NCBI RefSeq assembly: GCF_040549045.1
Contig: NZ_JBEWTB010000002.1
Location: 186,001 to 250,000, forward strand
Reading direction: 5' to 3'
From: Endozoicomonas sp. NE40
GTDB taxonomy: Bacteria > Pseudomonadota > Gammaproteobacteria > Pseudomonadales > Endozoicomonadaceae
DNA length: 64,000 nucleotides
A model generated the notes under the pieces. It made no database searches. It was not told the DNA's origin and was given only the letters and a program-made list of their open reading frames with translations. Position 1 is the stretch's first letter. Every line of letters begins with the position of its first letter. Both the position numbers and the translations under genes were made by a program. Below, one piece after another: positions 43,622-51,664 of this stretch.

Positions 43622-44491
43622 TCACTCGACCAGATAAAAGCTTGAAAGCCGAGTTAACACAAAATGCAAAATAATATGTGGCATCGTCAGGGAGAACAGT
43701 CCTATAAATAACGAACTCAACTCTACTTGCAGGGTCTGTAATTTCGCCAGATAGATATATGCAACAAGGAATAACAGCGTTGTAAAAAACATCGATAAAG
43801 CCAGATAAAAGATCAATGACTTCGACTGCCCCTGAAACTGCTGAAAGGTCCTTATCATATTCACTATGGCATGCAAACCACAAAAATAGCTCGCAAAATA
43901 CAATATAGGAGAGAGCAGTAAACCACCCACAACCATCATGGAAGCAGGGCAAGCAACCTCTTTCCTTAATTTCCCCATGACTACCTGTATAAGGAGTATG
44001 CAGAGCATGATAAGTGCCAGATACTGCATCCCAAGAGCAATAATGCCTGCAGCCTCACAAGGCAATAATAGCCATGCGAAAATTTGCCCCGTTTCCTCTC
44101 GATGCGTGATGGCTGGAACCACTACTGCCAGTAACCCGAGCATCAAACGCTGACATCTGCTGCTTTCAGGCTGCCAATCGCCGGAAAAGTGCCAGGCTGA
44201 GGCGACAAGAAATATGACCATACTGATAACTGGTAATTTCAGCCAGACCATAAAACTCAGCACAACAAGACCGGTATAAGACGCGATAATGACCAGTTGC
44301 TTCCCTGCTTCTTTATGGAAACAGCGGCGAATATAGAGCAGGTCAAGCCCTCCATGAGGAACACCGAAGAGGTATATCCAGAGTAAAACGATCAGGGTTG
44401 TTGAATGGGACTGTCCTAGCGAGTCAAGCAACAACATGAGCCCGGCGGTGAAACCGAACAGGTAAACGGGAACATTCTTTAAACGAGGCAT
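43622..44491 (-). CDS. blh: Beta-carotene 15,15'-dioxygenase, Brp/Blh family
   Basis: Cleaves beta-carotene centrally into two retinal molecules, supplying the rhodopsin chromophore. The start is placed at ATG 44491 (MPRLKNVPVYLFGFTAGLM), giving 289 residues; the longer open frame upstream is only the shadow of crtY. It is an integral membrane protein with about eight hydrophobic helices. The family His positions are present: FGVPHGGLDLLY, SAWHFSGDW, ITHREET, the FCGLHAIVNM helix, and TMPHIILHF near the end. The 13-bp overlap with the end of crtY shows co-translation. It is the last gene of the rhodopsin operon. Confidence 0.88.
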   Translation of the reverse strand: MPRLKNVPVYLFGFTAGLMLLLDSLGQSHSTTLIVLLWIYLFGVPHGGLDLLYIRRCFHKEAGKQLVIIASYTGLVVLSFMVWLKLPVISMVIFLVASAWHFSGDWQPESSRCQRLMLGLLAVVVPAITHREETGQIFAWLLLPCEAAGIIALGMQYLALIMLCILLIQVVMGKLRKEVACPASMMVVGGLLLSPILYFASYFCGLHAIVNMIRTFQQFQGQSKSLIFYLALSMFFTTLLFLVAYIYLAKLQTLQVELSSLFIGLFSLTMPHIILHFVLTRLSSFYLVE

Positions 44492-45627
44492 TGAAACAAG
44501 GCTTTCAGGAACTGTTTTTTTTGGGGAATGGCATAGATGATGCGCAACAAATCCGTGAAGGACGCAGCTTCTGTCATAAAACGGGCAAACGGGTCTGCGT
44601 GACAACGCCGGGCAAGATTCTGAAACAAGTCCGGCGCGATAGACATATCCTTGCGCAGTACACTCAAAAACAGTCGGTCCATGAGCTGGTAACGCCAGAC
44701 AATCGGGGAGGCAGATGATGGGCGTTTGCCATGCCGTAATGCGGAGGCTGCCATCTGGCTCCAGCGTTGCACCGGCAAAAAACCATACCCTGTGGATGCC
44801 CGAAGATGTCCCGCTGCTATTCCGGCTTTTAACCAATGTGACCGGGTGGCGCTGCGCTCAGAAACCTGCATGGGCAAAATACCTTCTTCTAACGACTGAA
44901 TGGTCCAGAGACCCTCTGTGAACTGGCTGCCCAGATAGAGGTCGAGGTATCTGCGAAGCTGGCCCGGGTTGACTGGCGTGATCCCAAACCGGGTCACTTC
45001 AATCAGCGATAACGACGAACTTAAAGGCAGACGATAGATAAACTGCAAATCACCATCAATTACCGTCATCTCTTCCATGAGACCCACGACATCGGCATTA
45101 AATACGTTCTTTTCTGATAATACCCAGGCACCATAAAAACTTTGGAAAAGACCGCTATTGTCTGGTTCACAAACATCAATGCTGCTGTCTACGCCGTATC
45201 GGGCGTGGATTTGCCCGCCGCATGCAGAAACTCTTGCACCGAAGGCGGTATTGCCTGATAGCCCGCCCTCAATGCAGGTCGCCTGACTGTTGAAACGCAC
45301 ATCGATATCGCTCCGGGAAAAACACGCCTCTGCGAAGCTGAAGAAGTCCTCAGCCCGGATACAACAGTAGGGCGTGTTTTGTGACAGGGCGATATGCTGC
45401 TCTGTGGGCGTTGATACCTGCCAGTGGTTCCAGTGCCTGACGCACAACGGCCTGAGATAATCGGGAAGCGCGCCAGTGTCCCAGAAACACCAGGTTTTGT
45501 GCGTATTAAAACAGTCGCTGGCTTCCAGCATAACGATCTGCCCTCGCCAGCCGTTGTTCACCAGCGCCAGTGCCAGCGATGTACTGGCCAGCCCGGCACC
45601 AATCATCACGATATCAACCAACTCCAC
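44479..45627 (-). CDS. crtY: Lycopene beta-cyclase CrtY
   Basis: Cyclises both ends of lycopene to beta-carotene. The GTG start at 45627 has GGTGG upstream. Of 382 residues, the N-terminal dinucleotide-binding motif is DIVMIGAGLASTSLALALVNN, followed by THKTWCFWD, a family hallmark. YRLPLSSSLSLIEVTRF and GHLRASTGYGFLPVQRW are further CrtY signatures. It lies 11 bp after crtB and overlaps blh. Confidence 0.93.
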   Translation of the reverse strand: MELVDIVMIGAGLASTSLALALVNNGWRGQIVMLEASDCFNTHKTWCFWDTGALPDYLRPLCVRHWNHWQVSTPTEQHIALSQNTPYCCIRAEDFFSFAEACFSRSDIDVRFNSQATCIEGGLSGNTAFGARVSACGGQIHARYGVDSSIDVCEPDNSGLFQSFYGAWVLSEKNVFNADVVGLMEEMTVIDGDLQFIYRLPLSSSLSLIEVTRFGITPVNPGQLRRYLDLYLGSQFTEGLWTIQSLEEGILPMQVSERSATRSHWLKAGIAAGHLRASTGYGFLPVQRWSQMAASALRHGKRPSSASPIVWRYQLMDRLFLSVLRKDMSIAPDLFQNLARRCHADPFARFMTEAASFTDLLRIIYAIPQKKQFLKALFQCLV

Positions 45628-45638
45628 AAATCCACCAC

Positions 45639-46544
45639 CTAAACCGGATAGAGTCCGGTTAATGGTTTATGAAGCTCAGGGTCATGTTCTGCAGGTTGCC
45701 CGACAGAAATACATTGCAGGGGTAACCTTGATAAAGTCAGCATGACTTTTCGCCTGACGGGTACCACCACTCGCCCCTGCCAGTAAGCGTAATTGTGATG
45801 TTCAAGACGCAGACCGATCTCCCTGTAAATTGCAAGTGCGGCGGCAATAGCCAGCCGGCTTCGGAAAGGAAGATATGCCAGCCCTACAACCGCACTGGCA
45901 TAGTAGCGCTCAGCCATTTGCAACACATTCTGGATGGCTTGTTGAACCGTTGAACGGTCGTCGTCATCAAAGCGAATCAGTCGTTGTGCAGGGAAGGGAC
46001 ACCATATTTCTGGCAGGTAACGCCGCCCCATGGCAGCATCCTCTGCCACATCTCTGGCAATATTGGTCAACTGCATGGCAATACCCAGGTCAACACCATG
46101 AGGCCAACCGGCTTCTGCGGCACCAAGAACAGGACACATCATCAGACCAACCGTACCGGCGGCTCGATAGGCATACCGAACCAGATCCTCTTCGGACTGT
46201 ACCGCCACCTTTCCCAAATCACTGCGCATACCATCCAACAGGGCAAAGGGGGCAGCATTATGAATGCCCACCTGCTTTTGCAGCGCAATAAAGTCGGACA
46301 CTATGGGTTTGTCACTCCGCTGATCCGTCAATGCACGCTCGATGCTGTCCAGTTGTTCCAGAGCCAGCGGATGATCCGCGCACTGGTCTGCGAGATCATC
46401 GACCCACCGACAAAACCGGTACAGTCTGGCAGCGTCATCCAATCGTTCTTTTGATAACAGGGCTCCTGCAAACCGGAAAGACTTGCCGTGTTTCGACAGA
46501 ACCTCTAATGGTTCTGAGGGAGTGGATGAGAGTGGTACCGTCAT
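45639..46544 (-). CDS. crtB: Phytoene synthase CrtB
   Basis: Joins two geranylgeranyl diphosphates into phytoene. Its 301 residues contain the Asp-rich substrate-binding motifs YRFCRWVDDLADQ and NIARDVAEDAAMGRRYLP. Both Mg2+-binding DxxxD-type motifs look intact. It lies 30 bp after crtI in the same operon. Its substrate GGPP requires a CrtE-type synthase, which is not encoded in this cluster. Confidence 0.94.
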   Translation of the reverse strand: MTVPLSSTPSEPLEVLSKHGKSFRFAGALLSKERLDDAARLYRFCRWVDDLADQCADHPLALEQLDSIERALTDQRSDKPIVSDFIALQKQVGIHNAAPFALLDGMRSDLGKVAVQSEEDLVRYAYRAAGTVGLMMCPVLGAAEAGWPHGVDLGIAMQLTNIARDVAEDAAMGRRYLPEIWCPFPAQRLIRFDDDDRSTVQQAIQNVLQMAERYYASAVVGLAYLPFRSRLAIAAALAIYREIGLRLEHHNYAYWQGRVVVPVRRKVMLTLSRLPLQCISVGQPAEHDPELHKPLTGLYPV

Positions 46545-46574
46545 TAAACAATCTGATCAATCAATTTTGGCTAA

Positions 46575-48047
46575 TCACGCAGAGTCTGGCAGAAGATGTT
46601 CAAGCACTTTTGCCGAACAGAGTACGCCCGGCAGACCTGCGCCCGGATGGGTTCCTGCACCCACCAGAAAAAGATTTTTGGGTCCTTCGCCCTGATTGTG
46701 ATACCGGAACCAGGCCGACTGCCGAAAAGTCGGTGCAATCGAAAAACCATCACCGGCAGGGCTCATATAATCATTATGAAATTCGTTGGGTGTCATATCA
46801 AAGCGCTCGACAATGCAGGCACTGAGTTCCGGCATGATTGACGTCTCCAGGGCATGAATGATCTTGTTTCCATAGCTCCATCGCACCGTATCCCAGTCCA
46901 CATTCCCCAACAGGTTAGGCACCGGAGCCAACACATAAAACGCGTCACACCCTGCAGGAGCCAAACTGGGGTCGGTTGCTGTAGGCCGATGAAGGTAGAG
47001 TGAAAAATCATCCGCCAGAATTTTTCGTTTAAATATATCATCCAGCAATGACCGGTATCGCCTGCCCAGCCAGATCGTATGATGAGCCAGGCTTTCATAC
47101 TTTCTGTCTGTACCCAGATAGAGTACGAAAAGCCCCATGGACCGAGCCGCCAGATGTCCTTTCAATCGTGCGCTGAATCGCACAGACTCCCGTGGTAACA
47201 GATCACTATACAGATGGAGGGGATCGCAGTTGGCGACAAACAACTCTGCATCAAACTGCCTGCCATCGGTGGTTTCAACATGGCGGATGACCTGCTTTTC
47301 TACGGTACAGCGTTTCACTGTGGCATTGAGGTGAAGCCTCACCCCCTGCTCTTTCAATAGCCTGTGCAGGGCCACCGTTAAAGCACCCGTCCCACCCATA
47401 ACAAAATGAACTCCCCATTGTAATTCCAGATAATGAATAAGACTGTAAATACAGGTGGTATCAAATGGATTGCCGCCAACCAGCAGCGGCTGGATAGAAA
47501 AAGCCTGGCGCAACTTTTCATGCTTCAAGTGTTGCGTAACCAAGTCCCATACAGAGCGATGGCAGCGCAGCCGCATCAGGTTGGGAATCTGGCGAATCAT
47601 CTCGTTAAGCTGATGAAACGGTTTATCAGCCAGCAGGCTGAAACCAATGTCAAAGATCGCTTTCGATTCGGCAACCAGATCAAGATATCCCGTCCTGTCT
47701 TCCGGTGATATACGACTGATTTCCTGTAAAATTTCCTCCTGACTCCCTCCGTAATCGAAGGTATCACCATCCGGAAAACAGAATCGATACCAGGGCTTAA
47801 GTGGCACCAGGGCAACGTAGTCACTCAGTCGTTTATTGAACAGGCCAAATAACTCTTCAAACAGAAAAGGCGCTGTAATCACCGTGGGACCAGCATCAAA
47901 CACATAGCCATTACGGTGGAATACCTGCGCCCTCCCGCCCGGCTCCCTACATCGGTCGATGATTTCCACCCTGTAACCTCGGGCTCGCAGCCGCAGAGCA
48001 GCTGCCAGACCTCCCAGACCGGCTCCAATCACGATGGCTCTATTCAT
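46575..48047 (-). CDS. crtI: Phytoene desaturase CrtI
   Basis: An FAD enzyme that introduces four double bases-type desaturations into phytoene, giving lycopene. The start is placed at ATG 48047 (MNRAIVIGAGLGGLAAALRL); an in-frame TTG lies two codons upstream. Of 490 residues, the N-terminal FAD Rossmann motif is present and the C-terminal bacterial CrtI signature GAGTHPGAGLPGVLCSAKV is complete. FNPFDTTCIYSLIHYLE-like and WGVHFVMGGTGALTVAL segments also match. It starts 52 bp after the rhodopsin stop, leaving no room for crtE, which often sits at this position. Confidence 0.93.
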   Translation of the reverse strand: MNRAIVIGAGLGGLAAALRLRARGYRVEIIDRCREPGGRAQVFHRNGYVFDAGPTVITAPFLFEELFGLFNKRLSDYVALVPLKPWYRFCFPDGDTFDYGGSQEEILQEISRISPEDRTGYLDLVAESKAIFDIGFSLLADKPFHQLNEMIRQIPNLMRLRCHRSVWDLVTQHLKHEKLRQAFSIQPLLVGGNPFDTTCIYSLIHYLELQWGVHFVMGGTGALTVALHRLLKEQGVRLHLNATVKRCTVEKQVIRHVETTDGRQFDAELFVANCDPLHLYSDLLPRESVRFSARLKGHLAARSMGLFVLYLGTDRKYESLAHHTIWLGRRYRSLLDDIFKRKILADDFSLYLHRPTATDPSLAPAGCDAFYVLAPVPNLLGNVDWDTVRWSYGNKIIHALETSIMPELSACIVERFDMTPNEFHNDYMSPAGDGFSIAPTFRQSAWFRYHNQGEGPKNLFLVGAGTHPGAGLPGVLCSAKVLEHLLPDSA

Positions 48048-48099
48048 GGACAAAAGTCACACATCAACCGTGAATCGAGACAGTTGGGCTTGAAGGAAA

Positions 48100-48798
48100 T
48101 CACTTAGTGGATTCTGTATATGAGGTGGCCGCAGCCCAGATCACCACGCCAAAGGCAATCTTGTTCACAAAATCAGCAAGGTTATAAATACTGTTCAACC
48201 ACTCTTCACTGCCAGCGCCGGTGTAACCCACCACATAGCCAACCGGATAAATTGCCCAGCCAAAGGTGACAATGGCTCGCAGCGCTGCAAATGCTTTTTG
48301 GCTAGCCCGGGACCCTTTGTTAGCATTGATCCGGCCAGCTTCCCCGGCAAAAATCTCATAAATGATATAAAGCCATGCACTGGTACTTAAAATAAATGCC
48401 AGCCACACATTCATGATATGGATTTCACCGAAGTAGCCCAGAAGCAACATAGCCAGTGATGCAAAAAGCAGCTTCCAGAACAAGGCTCCGCGTACTGTTG
48501 TGACAGCGCTGAGAATAAGAAAAAACTCAGTTATCTGTAACGGTACGGTCAGGAACCAGTCAATGTACCGATAGGTTGTAGGACTTTCACCGGTAACAAC
48601 CCAGACGTTCCTCATATAAAAATAGTGGATAGCGGATATCCCGGTAACCAGCGCCGCGACCGACAGAGAAGTTTTCCATTTACCAACCGCCCTGTCACGC
48701 TCCATAAAAAAGAACAATGTCGCGGCACTCATCGCAGCCGACAGTAACCAGAAAGACACACCGACATAGTCGTTTGGTTGAAGCAAAATATCTTTCAT
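48100..48798 (-). CDS. Proteorhodopsin, predicted blue-absorbing proton pump
   Basis: A light-driven proton pump with seven membrane helices. The start is placed at ATG 48798 (MKDILLQPNDYVGVSFW, with AAGG upstream), giving 232 residues; no signal peptide is evident. The helix C motif RYIDWFLTVPLQITEFFLIL is at residues 77-96 (shown here as its family pattern). It gives D80 (PR Asp97, proton acceptor), T84 (Thr101) and E91 (Glu108, donor), the D-T-E pump triad. Q88 occupies PR position 105, where Gln gives blue and Leu gives green absorption. H58 matches His75, and K213 in DFVNKIAFG is the retinal Schiff-base lysine. It is first in an operon with crtI, crtB, crtY and blh. Confidence 0.95.
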   Translation of the reverse strand: MKDILLQPNDYVGVSFWLLSAAMSAATLFFFMERDRAVGKWKTSLSVAALVTGISAIHYFYMRNVWVVTGESPTTYRYIDWFLTVPLQITEFFLILSAVTTVRGALFWKLLFASLAMLLLGYFGEIHIMNVWLAFILSTSAWLYIIYEIFAGEAGRINANKGSRASQKAFAALRAIVTFGWAIYPVGYVVGYTGAGSEEWLNSIYNLADFVNKIAFGVVIWAAATSYTESTK

Positions 48799-49249
48799 AG
48801 CAAAACCCTTACATCTGACACCAAAGCCATTAACGATGCCGCAAGCATTCACTATCAAATTAACTCGTCGCTAAAACAGTAAGTCTCTCGGGCAGTTCAG
48901 GAACAGCTAATGCCTGATATCGACACAGCCATTGATAATCGTGTAAGCATGCAGCATTACCAAACACTTAAAGGATGACGCTTTTCAAAAATAATAAGCG
49001 TGGTTCATAAATAGTAAGAAAGCAAACTTTGTTGACATGCTCCAACTGAAGTAGAAAGCTCCTTGCTTCACAAGCTACAGGCAGCCCAAGACGACTGGGC
49101 TTACGGAGAAAATGGATAAATACTGTTCTGATCAAACCAGTACATGAACTATCACGCCAGCGTAGGTATAATCCCCAAAACAGAAATAATGACGCCCTGT
49201 AGAGCTTCTCAACACAATAGATAGCAATAAAACCGGGATCAGGAATACT
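48799..49249. other. Gene-free region between rhodopsin and ubiG
   Basis: These 451 bp contain the divergent promoters for the rhodopsin operon (minus) and ubiG (plus). A TATAAT on the plus strand (49167-49172) lies 78 bp before ubiG without a clear -35. A 96-codon minus-strand frame (49258-48968) crosses an IS-end-like segment and is not supported as a gene. Confidence 0.4.
49025..49095 (-). mobile_element. Possible IS200/IS605-type right-end relic
   Basis: On the minus strand the sequence runs through GTAGCTTGTGAAGCAAGGAG, a pyrimidine-rich arm CTTTCTACTTCAG, and TTGGAGCATGTCAAC. Its layout (GTGAAGC, an imperfect hairpin with TTCAG loop, then GGAGCATGTCAAC) resembles the RNA-encoding right end of TnpB-type elements, with the hairpin decayed. 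No transposase frame remains. The assignment rests on remembered similarity only. Confidence 0.35.
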
Positions 49250-49999
49250 ATGACGCATCCTTCAGATCACTGTTCAGCCAAATCAGTAAGCCATTCATCA
49301 AACAATGTCGATCCGGCCGAGATCGCCAAGTTTGAAGAACTCGCCAGCCGCTGGTGGGATATGGAAGGAGAGTTCAAACCACTGCATGAGATCAACCCGC
49401 TGCGCCTGAATTACATCGACGAACGCGTAGGACTGGCGGGTAAAAAAGTACTGGACGTTGGCTGCGGTGGCGGCATTCTCAGCGAGTCCATGGCGCTGCG
49501 CGGTGCTGACGTTACCGGTATCGATATGGGGGAGGCACCGCTTTCGGTAGCACGCCTGCACAGCCTGGACAGTGAAGTACCCGTTACCTATCGCAAAGTC
49601 ACCGTGGAAGAACTGGCCGATGAAATGCCCGGCACCTTTGATGTTGTCACTTGCCTGGAAATGCTGGAGCATGTTCCGGACCCGGGCTCGGTCATTCGCG
49701 CCTGCAATAAACTGCTGAAACCCGGCGGCCAGGTTTTCTTTGCCACCATAAACCGCACGCCTAAAGCCTGGCTGTTTGCCATTGTCGGGGCAGAATACGT
49801 GCTGAACCTGCTGCCAAAAGGTACTCACGAACACGGTAAGTTCATCAAACCCTCAGAACTCCACGCCTGGATGCGAAAAGTACAATTGCAGCTGCATCAT
49901 ATCACCGGCATGGTGTACAACCCATTGACAAAAACCTACCGGTTAAAAGATGGCGACACGGATGTCAACTACCTGATGTACGGCAGTAAACCCGCTTAA
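49250..49999 (+). CDS. ubiG: Ubiquinone biosynthesis O-methyltransferase UbiG
   Basis: Performs both O-methylations in ubiquinone synthesis using SAM, at the membrane-associated Ubi complex. Its 249 residues include KFEELASRWWDMEGEFKPLHEINPLRLNYI, a family hallmark split by the WWD core, SAM motif I VLDVGCGGGILSESMA, and GTDVTGID-type motif II. AGGA lies 5 nt before the ATG. It begins a three-gene run with mupP and yciK. Confidence 0.96.
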   Translation: MTHPSDHCSAKSVSHSSNNVDPAEIAKFEELASRWWDMEGEFKPLHEINPLRLNYIDERVGLAGKKVLDVGCGGGILSESMALRGADVTGIDMGEAPLSVARLHSLDSEVPVTYRKVTVEELADEMPGTFDVVTCLEMLEHVPDPGSVIRACNKLLKPGGQVFFATINRTPKAWLFAIVGAEYVLNLLPKGTHEHGKFIKPSELHAWMRKVQLQLHHITGMVYNPLTKTYRLKDGDTDVNYLMYGSKPA

Positions 50000-50074
50000 T
50001 GTCATCAGCAGCACTGATTCCAGACTCCTGGATAGTATCAATGCAATGAAGCAGCTACCTGCACTGGAGAGACT

Positions 50075-50818
50075 ATGCCACACACCGAATATGCCATTGA
50101 AGGCGTATTATTTGACCTTGACGGAACATTGATGGACACCGCCAGTGACTTTGTGACGGTTGTTCACCAGATGCAAACCGACGACCAGCAACCTTTACTG
50201 GACGCCAGTATCATTCGTAACAATGTTTCAGCCGGTTCCCGCCGACTGGTACAGCTGGCTTATCAGCTGGAGCCGGGGTCTGAAGAAACCGAGTTTCAGC
50301 GCAACCGCTTGCTCGACTACTACGACCGGCTGATCAAACAGGCCAATCGCAGTAATCCGGCACAATTGTACCCGGGTATTCCCGCCCTTCTGGACGAACT
50401 GGATAACAAAGACATTCCCTGGGGCATCGTCACCAACAAGCCCGAGCCCTACGCCCACATACTGGTTGAACAGAACCAGCTGATGCAGCGCTGTCACACG
50501 CTGATCTGTCCGGAGAATGTCAGCCAGGCCAAACCAGATCCCGAAGCCCTGTTGCTGGCAAGCAAACAGGCCAGATGCTCACCGAAAGCAACTATTTATG
50601 TAGGCGACCACGAGCGGGACATTATTGCGGGCAGGCGTGCAGGTATGTTTACCGTCACTGCTCATTACGGCTACATCACGCCTCAGGAGAAACCGTTCAG
50701 CTGGCAGGCCGACCTGGATATCCAGCAGGCTGACCAGCTGCTGCCCTGGCTGAACAACCATCAGTGGCACATTCCACGCCATCGATCACCCCACCCCGGA
50801 GTTACTACGGATGTTTAA
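50075..50818 (+). CDS. mupP: HAD phosphatase, MupP/Gph type
   Basis: A 247-residue HAD hydrolase with motif I LFDLDGTLMDT (nucleophile and acid Asp), motif II IVTNKP, motif III lysine in SQAKPDPEALL, and motif IV VGDHERDIIAG. The ubiG-this-yciK position matches MupP of Pseudomonas, an N-acetylmuramate-6-phosphate phosphatase in peptidoglycan recycling. Sequence alone does not exclude phosphoglycolate phosphatase (Gph). GGAGAG precedes the ATG. The stop overlaps the start of yciK by 8 bp. Confidence 0.85.
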   Translation: MPHTEYAIEGVLFDLDGTLMDTASDFVTVVHQMQTDDQQPLLDASIIRNNVSAGSRRLVQLAYQLEPGSEETEFQRNRLLDYYDRLIKQANRSNPAQLYPGIPALLDELDNKDIPWGIVTNKPEPYAHILVEQNQLMQRCHTLICPENVSQAKPDPEALLLASKQARCSPKATIYVGDHERDIIAGRRAGMFTVTAHYGYITPQEKPFSWQADLDIQQADQLLPWLNNHQWHIPRHRSPHPGVTTDV

Positions 50819-51572
50819 ATACGACGCTCCTGCTGACTTATTACAGAACAAAGTCGTACTGGTTACCGGCGCTGGCAGCGGCATAGGCCGGACAGCCGCC
50901 CTGACCTATGCCAGACACGGCGCTACGGTCATTCTTCTGGGGCGAACCACCAGCAAACTGGAAGCCGTATACGATGAAATCGAAGAAAATGGCTGGCCAC
51001 AGGCGGCCATTTACCCGATGAATCTTGAAGGTGCCAGTGAACAGGACTATGCCAATCTTGCCGCCACACTGGAACAGGAGTTTGGTCATCTGGACGGACT
51101 GCTGAACAATGCTGCCCTTCTTGGCGAGCTGAAACCGGTTGCTCAGTATGATGCGGAAACCTGGAGACGGGTAATGCAGGTCAACCTCACAGCCCCCTTC
51201 CTGCTGACCAGAGAGTTGCTGCCACTGCTGCGTAATACTGAACAGGCGTCGGTCATTTTCACCTCTTCAACCGTTGGTCATGAAGGTCGTGCCAACTGGG
51301 GCGCCTACAGCGTTTCCAAATTTGCTACAGAAGGGCTGATGCAGACCATGGCTGACGAAGAAGATGGCATCAGCCATGTACGCGTTAACAGTCTGAACCC
51401 CGGTGCTACAAGAACCACCATGCGTGCTACCGCTTTCCCTGCGGAAGCACCAGACGCCAGCGCCAACCCTGAAGATATTATGCCCCTGTACCTTTATCTG
51501 ATGGGTAAAGACAGTCTGGATGCAAATGGCAGGGCTTTCCACGCCCAGCGCCAACCAGGAAAGAGTCAGTAA
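50811..51572 (+). CDS. yciK: YciK family short-chain oxidoreductase
   Basis: A 253-residue SDR enzyme. The NADP-binding motif is VLVTGAGSGIGRTAALTYARHG, the NNAALLGEL motif follows, and the catalytic Tyr-Lys lies in YSVSKFATEGLMQ with upstream Ser in FTSSTVG. It matches E. coli YciK in length and pattern; the physiological substrate is unknown. It is translationally coupled to mupP. Confidence 0.92.
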   Translation: MFKYDAPADLLQNKVVLVTGAGSGIGRTAALTYARHGATVILLGRTTSKLEAVYDEIEENGWPQAAIYPMNLEGASEQDYANLAATLEQEFGHLDGLLNNAALLGELKPVAQYDAETWRRVMQVNLTAPFLLTRELLPLLRNTEQASVIFTSSTVGHEGRANWGAYSVSKFATEGLMQTMADEEDGISHVRVNSLNPGATRTTMRATAFPAEAPDASANPEDIMPLYLYLMGKDSLDANGRAFHAQRQPGKSQ

Positions 51573-51603
51573 AACCAGCTAAATATCTGACTGACCCAGG
51601 AAC

Positions 51604-51659
51604 CCTCGACTAGTTTTATTCGTCTAACGCTTATCTCAAACGAATCAAAACTGTCGAGG
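51604..51659 (+). promoter_or_regulatory. 19-bp hairpin that contains the Shine-Dalgarno of the HAD phosphatase gene
   Basis: CCTCGAC (51604-51610) pairs with GTCGAGG (51653-51659), AGTTTT with AAAACT, and ATTCGT with ACGAAT. This gives 19 bp with two single-base bulges (T51611 and C46 of the block, at 51646) and a 16-nt loop. The GAGG ribosome-binding site (51656-51659), 5 nt before the ATG, is in the 3' arm, so it would be hidden when folded. It could be a translation switch or thermometer, or a terminator for yciK. Confidence 0.65.
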
Positions 51660-51664
51660 CTCTT

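Noticed and set aside
43404..43952. 182-codon minus-strand frame next to blh
   Set aside because: Most of it overlaps blh in another frame, and the rest crosses a palindromic repeat; no motif supports it.
44492..44836. Upstream extension of the blh open frame
   Set aside because: The extra 115 codons coincide with the 3' end of crtY and do not look like Blh; Met 44491 fits the family length.
48968..49258. 96-codon minus-strand ORF between rhodopsin and ubiG
   Set aside because: It overlaps the ubiG start, has no ribosome-binding site I can support, and crosses the IS-end-like segment.
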